DNA of 5,395 nucleotides, taken from positions 1 to 5,395 of the forward strand of contig CAZPUM010000044.1 of assembly GCA_964589765.1 (NCBI GenBank). The letters are read 5' to 3'. The translations under genes and the position numbers were made by a program. This DNA is from UBA525 sp964589765 (GTDB lineage Archaea; Nanobdellota; Nanobdellia; Woesearchaeales; UBA525). The notes beneath the pieces were generated by a model. That model was not told the origin of the DNA. It did not search any database and saw only the letters and a program-made list of their open reading frames with translations. Positions 4,615 through 5,395 of this stretch are shown piece by piece (the stretch's first letter is position 1; each line of letters opens with the position of its first letter).

Positions 4615-4983
4615 ATGAGGCCCCTTTTACCGACACTAAAAGAACGGAAACGATATATCGTTTATGAGGTAATATCATCAAAACCTCTCCAATCAGATAT
4701 CTCGGCAGCTCTGCTAAAAAATTTGGCAGAAAAGCTGGGGTTGTTTGACAGTGCAGGGGCGGGACTTCTTTCAGTACGTTACGACAAAAAAACACAATTT
4801 GGCATACTCAGGTGTAACCACCAATATGTAAACCGTGTAAAAGCCGCAATGACAATAACAATTTTCATTGGAAAAACAAGGGTGGCGATTCGCACTTTAG
4901 GTGTGAGTGGCGTTCTGGCAAAGACCGAAAGGTTCCTGCCGGGAAAAATCCAAAGACAAAAACTCGTAGGAGTGGAGGCATAA
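4615..4983 (+). CDS. rnp2: Ribonuclease P protein component 2 (Pop5)
   Basis: This 122-residue protein is archaeal Pop5, which pairs with Rpp30 to support the catalytic RNA of RNase P in trimming the 5' leader of pre-tRNAs. The family pattern is seen throughout: MRPLLPTLKERKRYIVYEV at the N-terminus (typical start MK-x-L-P-x-L-R-x-x-x-RYI-x-F), a helical LLKNLAEKLGLFDSAGAGL region, VRYDKKTQFGILRCNHQYVNRVKAAMT (the core strand and helix), and the final VAIRTLGVSGVLAKTERF. The ATG at 4615 is preferred over 4543 because the family begins there and a Shine-Dalgarno site and promoter fit it. The gene ends 1 nt before psmA with a GGAGG at 4974-4978 serving the latter, so the two form an operon. This matches the known archaeal arrangement pop5-psmA-SBDS-exosome. 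Rpp30, often just upstream, is not present here. Confidence 0.93.
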   Translation: MRPLLPTLKERKRYIVYEVISSKPLQSDISAALLKNLAEKLGLFDSAGAGLLSVRYDKKTQFGILRCNHQYVNRVKAAMTITIFIGKTRVAIRTLGVSGVLAKTERFLPGKIQRQKLVGVEA

Positions 4984-4984
4984 A

Positions 4985-5395
4985 ATGCAACCGATGCAAC
5001 ACCAAATGATGGGATACGATAGGGCTATCACAATGTTCAGCCCTGACGGGCGGCTCCTCCAGGTCGAGTACGCGAAGAAGACGGTGCGGCTCGGCAACAC
5101 GGCCATCGGCATGGTCTGCAAGGATGGCGTCATCCTCGTCACGGACAAGCGCATCGTCGACAAGCTCGTCGTGCCTGAGGCGATCGAGAAGATCTGGCAG
5201 ATCGACGACCATATCATGGCGACGGCGGCCGGCATCCTCTCCGATGCGCGCATCCTCGTCGAGCGGAGCCAGGAGAAAGCGACCGGGTACCGGGTCACGT
5301 ACGACAGCCCGGTGGACGTCCTCACCATCGTCAAGGACGTGGCCAACCTGAAGCAGTTCTGCACGCAGAGCGGCGGGCTCAGGCCGTTTGGCGTC
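4985..5395 (+). CDS. psmA: 20S proteasome alpha subunit, N-terminal part
   Basis: The first 137 residues of an alpha subunit of roughly 240 are present; the 3' end lies beyond the window. Seven such subunits form the outer gate ring of the archaeal 20S proteasome. The alpha signature GYDRAITMFSPDGRLLQVEYA is at residues 10-30, including the Y-D-R gate residues. KRIVDKLVVPEAIEKI follows, with Lys 69 matching the pocket lysine that receives the HbYX tail of activator ATPases. SDARILVERSQ and GGLRPFGV are also typical. ATG 4985 has GGAGG 6 nt upstream and is 1 nt after the pop5 stop. Oddly, composition jumps from about 42% GC over 4981-5040 to about 68% over 5041-5100 while the frame stays intact, so the first 20 or so codons and the rest may come from two different genomes. 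Confidence 0.93.
   Translation, partial: MQPMQHQMMGYDRAITMFSPDGRLLQVEYAKKTVRLGNTAIGMVCKDGVILVTDKRIVDKLVVPEAIEKIWQIDDHIMATAAGILSDARILVERSQEKATGYRVTYDSPVDVLTIVKDVANLKQFCTQSGGLRPFGV
5041..5395. other. GC-rich segment foreign in composition to the core
   Basis: From about 5041 to the end nearly every third codon position is G or C (for example ATC, CTC, GTC, GCG, AAG), unlike pop5 and lysS, which use AT-ending codons freely. The change falls inside the part of psmA encoding the conserved FSPDGRLLQVEYA signature. That is where two related archaeal genomes would share identical sequence and an assembler could cross over. Confidence 0.6.

Noticed and set aside
4865..5364. Minus-strand open frames of 115 and 155 codons across pop5 and psmA
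   Set aside because: They lie opposite strongly conserved proteins. The GC-rich stretch has few stops in any frame, which explains their length.

Overview
The window looks like a metagenomic or single-cell contig whose core (about 386-5040) is one small-genome archaeon. Both ends have a different base composition. The core is moderately AT-rich and carries typical archaeal information-processing genes: ribosomal protein S17e, the chromatin protein Alba, the RNase P protein Pop5 and the proteasome alpha subunit. It has TATA boxes at archaeal spacing and a mix of near-leaderless starts and starts led by GGTGA/GGAGG sites. A class II lysyl-tRNA synthetase, very short intergenic gaps and overlapping convergent genes suggest a DPANN-type archaeon, perhaps Woesearchaeota-like. 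That placement is inference.

Layout. 1-383 (minus): GC-rich internal piece of a bacterial polyamine-type ABC transporter solute-binding protein, cut at a sharp junction near 381-398. 387-713 (plus): C-terminal piece of an arginase/agmatinase-fold protein, also cut by the junction. 714-820: promoter region of rps17e with a palindromic operator-like element around the TATA box. 821-1299: rps17e and alba, closely coupled. 1267-2169 (minus): an APH/choline-kinase-like small-molecule kinase whose last codons overlap the end of alba. 2170-2223: a divergent promoter in which one palindromic TATA box can serve both the kinase and lysS. 2224-3702: class II lysS. 3699-4328 (minus): an unrecognised 209-residue helical protein overlapping the lysS stop by 4 nt. 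4329-4614: 286 nt without a gene, holding a hairpin in the leader of the minus-strand gene, a 107-nt GC-rich multi-hairpin element (candidate non-coding RNA) and the pop5 promoter. 4615-5395: rnp2 (pop5) and psmA, the start of the known archaeal RNase P/proteasome/exosome superoperon.

The most notable points are: (a) the unassigned 107-nt RNA-like element upstream of pop5; (b) the three half-sites around the rps17e TATA box; (c) the shared TATA box between kinase and lysS; (d) an arginase-fold fragment lacking expected metal and substrate residues; (e) two composition junctions. The left junction truncates two unrelated genes and is probably a misjoin. The right one lies inside psmA but keeps the reading frame, so it could be a misjoin between relatives at a conserved sequence or a real recombination. 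No complete new multi-gene system is visible.
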